In this document: positions 59,201 through 64,000 of the stretch, piece by piece
How positions within the stretch are numbered: position 1 is the stretch's first letter
How the letters are laid out: each line of letters starts with the position of its first letter
From: Rostrohypoxylon terebratum
Lineage: Eukaryota; Ascomycota; Sordariomycetes; Xylariales; Hypoxylaceae
Direction: 5' to 3'
DNA length: 64,000 nt
NCBI GenBank assembly: GCA_022497145.1
Contig: MU385858.1
Coordinates: forward strand, 434,001 to 498,000
The notes under the pieces: generated by a model
The model's input: the letters and a program-made list of their open reading frames with translations, nothing else
Database searches by the model: none
Told to the model about the DNA's origin: nothing
Program-made: the position numbers and the translations under genes

Positions 59201-61819
59201 AATCATCCTACATCGGAGCCATGACGTGCGGTTGGGTACCTACCTACCTATGTTTCTTTTCTCGATACCTGTCCTCCCACGAATCCCCAATTGTTCTAAG
59301 TGAGGCACGGCGATCCAGGTGGCCATCTAGTCAGCTTACCGCATACGACTCAATCTTCCAACTTCAACAATGACGCCCGGCTGTAACTAGCACAGTCACA
59401 TGCCGCCCCTAATCGACAGCCATCGGATCGTAACCTTCCACAACACGGTTGGCACTGCGCAGTAGCCGCAATTTTAGCTTGAGCAGTCTAGCCTCGATCC
59501 CCAGATCGCCGCCGACGACGCGCTGCTTATCCCGTTGACCGGTCAGGTTATTTTCAAGCTGGCGCTTATATTAATTAAGTTTTCTTTTCGACTGCGGGCC
59601 AAGGTGCATTCAAGAGGGCTGTAATACGCGACCAGAGGGACGGATAGCATCGAAATCTTTGCATCATTCTCGCATCCTTGCAAGTGTTATCTACCTGCAG
59701 GCTGTTCAACTCCAGCGCCCGTCATGGTTGAGATTAGAGTAAGCAATTGTGTCAAAAATATATCGCCTCAATGCCGCGACCCGAGGAAAGATTACTGGGC
59801 AACGGTGTATCGGCCCGGGTCTTGAATCCGATCTACACACCTCCCGCCGTGCAGATGCAGTGTGCGATATGCGAGCTCCATACTGGGTGACCAACCTCTT
59901 GCTTTGCTGCATCCCAACTGGGTACTTACCAGATAGGTACACAAGGTTACACACGAGTATTGCGAACCATCATCGGCTTCGACATGATTTACTGGCGACG
60001 CAAATGACGCGCTCGCTCATCGGCAGGCGTCATTTCATTGTATGTCTTGAATCTTTTTTAAGGAAATGTCTCGTCGGATAGGTGGGCAGCCTATTGCAGA
60101 AGGGGACTTTGTGGCTTAGAAATCCGTCTCCGAGCCAGCAGTCTTATCAAAATCTGCGCCTCCAAATTACACAACCTGGTACTCTTTCCCCGCAGGTCGC
60201 GCGCGGTACCTGCGACATTTCGAGTAAGACGCATCCATGGATAGTACCTATCGAAGACCTCAGCAACGAAGCGCCGGTCTTCCCGGGATTCGCATCCGCG
60301 TTACACGAGCGCGCCCCAGTGTCTTGCCGTAGTTGTTTTTATTGTCTTCAACATACGAAAGATTCCCACGGAACATTGGAGAGGCGTCAGTTGTCGGTTG
60401 TGCTTCGGCTGCATTGTCGATGTGATATGCTCTAAGCATCATGTGAACATCAGTTACTAAACGATGAAGAAGAGACTCTTATGTCACTAAACAACTCGGT
60501 TCCCGAGACAGCCTCAGCAACCCCGCTTGATCAGGGTTGCCTAACACTGTGGACCTCGGCGAGGTGCCAAGGTAAGATGATAGATCGCTGGAGTTTTCCA
60601 TGACAGTTTGACCGCTTACAGCATTTTCGTCGGATCATCTCCCCTTCGTGATGGCCTGTTGGAAATAAATCAGAGATATAACGACTTACTCTAGGCCAGA
60701 TTTGGACAGTACTAAAATAAGCGGTGCTGATGAACCAAATATGCAGAATTTCCGGGCATAGGCTGAGCAGCTAGGGTATCCATAAGAGGAAAGCGAGATG
60801 TCCGAAAAGTGCATAGCGGCCTCTGGATTAGTAATATTGGTCCTCTTTTCGAACAGTTCGAAGCTCTCCAAACTTGGTGGCCTCCGTCATTGACCGGTTC
60901 ACCGAAAAGCTCGAAACGTGCTGGAATTCGGCGATCCGATAGTGAGGCACGGTCCGCTTCCCCAACCTCTCAAGGATTAGGTAGGTAGGTAGGCAAGTAA
61001 GCACCTTATCCAAGACTCGGGACCTATACAGCACTGAATGAAAATTGCTACTAGTGGACGGTTTCTGTCTCGACTTGCCGATAAACGGCGAGGCGATTAC
61101 GAGTTTTTTTTTTTTTTTCAATTACGGTCACAATCCAAGAAAAACAATGGTTTCGACCAAGGCGGGCATCAAGCTCCAAGGGGAAACCGGGTAGAAGATC
61201 TTTTATCAGCAACCTCATCTTCCCGGTGACACTGCTCTTACTGGGTTGCACGAATGATTAGGTCTGCTGGTACTGCCTGAGACCCCTTGCAGCTGGGCAG
61301 CCACGCGGCCTCGTAACGGGATGGTTAAGGTGATACAGTAAGAAGCGGCCAACGAGAGATCGCAGTCACATATCATAGTGCGAAACTACAATGCGAACCG
61401 AACCGGGCTGGGTTACCTAAACCGAGCGGCCGGGCAAGAACTCACAATGTCATATTAGGATCAGTGGTAAAAATCAGCTGAACGACCTGTCGAAGTTCGG
61501 CATTGTTTCGTCATAAATGACAGAAACATGTCTTGCCGGTCTCCATTTAGAAGGCGCCTCGCAGCCGTTCCCCAACAAATAGTCCGTCTCTACTACTACC
61601 GCCCAAACCCGAAGTCGCATGACCGGGAAAAATAACGTGGGGCGCTAGTAAGACCCTTCGCGACGTTGCGAATTGCTTTTTAAGCCTCTTAAGTAAGAGG
61701 TGTCATTAGCCTCGAACCTTGAGAGCACGAAGAGGGGGCGACACTAGTTGCACGTCATCGGTTGGATACCTAAGGTCCTAAAGTAAGCTGAATCGTATTG
61801 TACCTAAGCAGGGTTCTCC

Positions 61820-63839
61820 TCACACGACTGCCCAACAGCTATTGAAGACGTGCTCCATTACTGAGCGAATGTCCTGCCTGGCATTCAAAGTGTCCTGACG
61901 CTTCTGCACCTCCTGGAGAACCTGACTGGTAATCCTAGCATTTGTCGCAACTTTTTCCATACGAAGAATCTGCGACTTGATCCAGGCTCGCTCAATCTCA
62001 TCCTTCTCCTCGGATCCCCACATCAATAACGGCCAAAGCATATTGACCGGTAACATATCTTGCGCATCCCTATCGACGAGTAATTTTGCTAGGTTGCGAA
62101 TGGTGTCGATCGATTCGATCGTCTCCTTCGTAAGAGGGAGCGATTTGTATGCGACCCTATGTAAATGAATCTTACTTGCATGGTAGTTGGACAAAAAGGT
62201 CCGAAACGCCCTAGAAATTGTGAGGGCAAGATTTGACGAGACGTGCGGTGCCACCAGGAGCCCGGCTGCTGCATAATCCATAAGCGGAGGTCGCGCTTCA
62301 TATAATTGGCGGAGATCCTTTGAAATTTCAGCCGCAAGACTCATCACCTCAGTTTCATCTTCCACGGTACCTCGGCGCCTATGGAAGGGGTCTAGATGCG
62401 CGATTCTTCCACTAAAACTTTGCACCTTCTGAAAGAACACGATGCCCGGCTGATATAAGATATCGAAAAGCATTTCTTCGATGTCTGTCTCAGTCTGGTC
62501 GCCAACTCCTAGTTCGCCTCCATCGAGGCTACCTGGCGATGCGCACGTCAAAAGTTTCTCGTCAACTTCGGATAGGAAAAGCCCTTCTCCGCCGGCAGAT
62601 ACTGCCCTGGCGTCAATCATCCGGATCCACGAGAGAAGCCGCACCTCGACGGCCCGGAAATGTGTTTTGTCTGATGATTGGTAAATGTCGAAAGCCCTTT
62701 TGAGATTGGCATGCAGGAGCTCGTTTCTTCCTTCAAGGAGGTCCGTGTAACTGAGGAAGAAGAGAGTCGCGAGCGTGGCGGTCCGGTTGAGAGCTTCATC
62801 TCTTTGTTGGGACGTGTGATCGGCCTCGTCATATCGAGTTAGCTCTGCGACGGTTTGTGCGTAATGCTTCTGCGTGGTATCTGCTAATCCTTCACCCTGC
62901 CTAGATAACAGAAGCGAAGAAAACGTCAGGATGGCGTGGCGTAGTATTGATGACGATCGGGACATGGATATAAGCGCCTGCCGCATAGATGCCCACTTGC
63001 TTTGGGTCTCGACCTGGGCGATGATCGGAGGTACTACCGATTGCACGAAATAGTCCAGTAGCGCCCGGTCACCTGACGGGATGTTAGGTGGAATAGCGTT
63101 ATCCTCTAGGACGGGATATCCGTCCGAATTGCTCGATATAGAGACATCAAAAGTGTTTCCTGTAGTGGGCGAAAGGTTTGCAGAAAACGACGGAGTCTAG
63201 TCGAGTTAGCGATCGTTCTCTCTCCGCATTTGCAAAGCCTATGGATGGAGAGCTTCGGAAGGCGGCGTCAACATACCATGATAGAATTTGGCAGGGCTTG
63301 ATCCATCACGGACACGTCTTGGTTTCCCCAAGATGGGGGTTTCCAAATCTCTGAGCCATCCCACATGAAGCTCGCGTAGTTGAACACATCGTCAAATGAT
63401 TCCTGGGCAGAGGAAGCTGAGGGCTGTGCCGGAATATCAAGAGTCCTCTGATTCCCACTGCTGCTACTATTGCCATCGGATCTCGCTCGGTTAGTAGGTA
63501 GGGCGGCTCCCAGGGTATTCGTCAAGAGGGTTGAGTTCGACGGCCTCCATCTACATTCCAAGTTCAAGCGGGAACAATGACCGCATATGGGACGAATTTC
63601 ATTACAGCGCACTTTGCGACGCCTATACAACCGAGTTTTATTTAGCAAGGGGTCATCAGCTGATAAGCTACCGCCGACGCCGACGCCGACGCCGACAGCG
63701 ATCAACAGAAGTAAGCAAGCCGCGAGGATAATGCGCGGCACAGCACCTACCTGCAGGTCATACAGCCATTCTTAGATCTGGCCGGTCTCTTGACAGGCGT
63801 TGGCGGCTGCTGCGGCGTTTGTGAGCCTGTCTGCTGCAT
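61820..63839 (-). CDS. Zn2Cys6 transcription factor 2 (Fungal_trans_2/DUF3468 type)
   Basis: Nuclear regulator of 603 residues. Exons: 63839-63751, 63622-63277 and 63196-61820; introns 128 and 80 bp. The zinc cluster has Cys at 26, 29, 36, 43, 46 and 53 (2-6-6-2-6 spacing). The first intron splits it after the second Cys within the Arg-30 codon, so only the spliced form has a complete cluster. The rest, from LLDYFVQSVVPP through WASMRQALISMS and ILTFSSLLLSRQGEG, matches the C6 family whose regulatory half is a helical Fungal_trans_2 domain. The N-terminus is Gln/Pro-rich with a basic KRPARSKNG segment before the cluster. The target is unknown; no cluster genes lie beside it inside the window. 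Confidence 0.9.
63671..63697. repeat. CCGACG hexamer array in intron 1 of regulator 2
   Basis: About four tandem CCGACG units inside the intron that splits the zinc cluster. In a no-splice reading they would encode a Val-Gly repeat. Confidence 0.9.
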
Positions 63840-64000
63840 CTTTTACGGTAGGTTGCAATTCATAGCGTGACGGTTTGAAAAGCCAACTCATTCCTATACG
63901 AGTCCGACATTTGATAATAACATTGCATTTGATGAGGAAGAAGGGCGGACTAGGTCAGACAGGTCGGACAGGTTGGGGTAGGTAGCGTTCCACATTTCTT
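63840..64000. other. upstream region of regulator 2, cut by window edge
   Basis: 161 bp of 5' region. A GGTCGGACAGGT-like direct repeat occurs at 63955-63975. Nothing else is seen. Confidence 0.4.

Larger units (their letters stand above)
54168..61819. other. gene-poor tract, right of assembly gap
   Basis: About 7.6 kb with no supported gene. It contains an 11-bp array at 54467-54499, ATGTATAG-like repeats at 54768-54824, CCTAGG-type motifs at 56021-56030, 56212-56226 and 56556-56575, and a T tract at 61105-61119. A possible decayed zinc-finger fragment near 60280-60450 is described as a finding only. No complete rRNA, tRNA or transposon structure was recognised. Confidence 0.5.

Noticed and set aside
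59860..59910. Sequence resembling the 3' part of 5S rRNA (TACTGGGTGACCA)
   Set aside because: Only about 13 bases match; the rest of the 5S gene and its internal control region are absent.
1..64000. CRISPR array, prophage or bacterial operon
   Set aside because: The sequence is clearly eukaryotic with spliceosomal introns; the short tandem arrays lack spacers.

Overview
The window is a piece of a filamentous ascomycete (Pezizomycotina) nuclear genome. The evidence is short GT-AG introns (about 48-145 bp) carrying CTAAC/CTAAT branch sites, two Zn2Cys6 regulators with fungal transcription-factor domains, a hamartin (TSC1) orthologue, a GPI-anchored GH17 glucanase, a PHM7/CSC1-type channel and a mitochondrial uL23m. 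I cannot name the species. Sixteen protein-coding genes are supported, fifteen with a complete intron-exon model that stays in frame. The first is cut by the left edge, and one (35302-37550) has an unresolved frame junction.

Layout. 1-2348 (-): TM9/EMP70 nonaspanin with its terminal exon off the window. 4428-8320 (-): CSC1/PHM7 channel. 9946-11016 (+): MT-A70 (METTL4-like) methyltransferase, tail-to-tail with 11143-11810 (-) mitochondrial ribosomal uL23m. 12379-13401 (-): DJ-1/PfpI protein. 14726-17965 (+): TSC1. 20784-22183 (+): GH17 glucanase. 23920-25716 (-): MFS transporter 1. 30218-32077 (-): HExxH zincin-like protein. 32436-33480 (-): inositol monophosphatase, head-to-head with 34123-35109 (+) ribokinase. 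35302-37550 (-): membrane-anchored hypothetical. 37915-39102 (-): FTS/AKTIP-like E2 variant. 40819-43971 (-): Zn2Cys6 regulator 1. 48813-50761 (-): MFS transporter 2, a distant paralogue of MFS 1. 61820-63839 (-): Zn2Cys6 regulator 2.

There is no obvious biosynthetic cluster. Most genes are housekeeping or signalling genes: endomembrane sorting, osmosensing, TOR control, wall remodelling, sugar and inositol phosphate metabolism. The gene-bearing segments are separated by long intergenic tracts (1.3-11 kb) rich in short tandem repeats and in a dispersed motif built on CCTAGG/AGGTCCT. The tract 50.8-61.8 kb holds no gene I can support. It contains a 10-N assembly gap bracketed by poly-G on the left and poly-C on the right, so its sequence there should not be trusted.

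The most notable points are the dispersed CCTAGGT repeat family (one copy sits inside an intron), an unannotated-looking fungal zincin whose HExxH codons are split by an intron, the conserved intron shared by the two MFS paralogues, the frame conflict in the membrane-anchored hypothetical gene, and the artefact-like gap. I did not find a convincing new multi-gene system.
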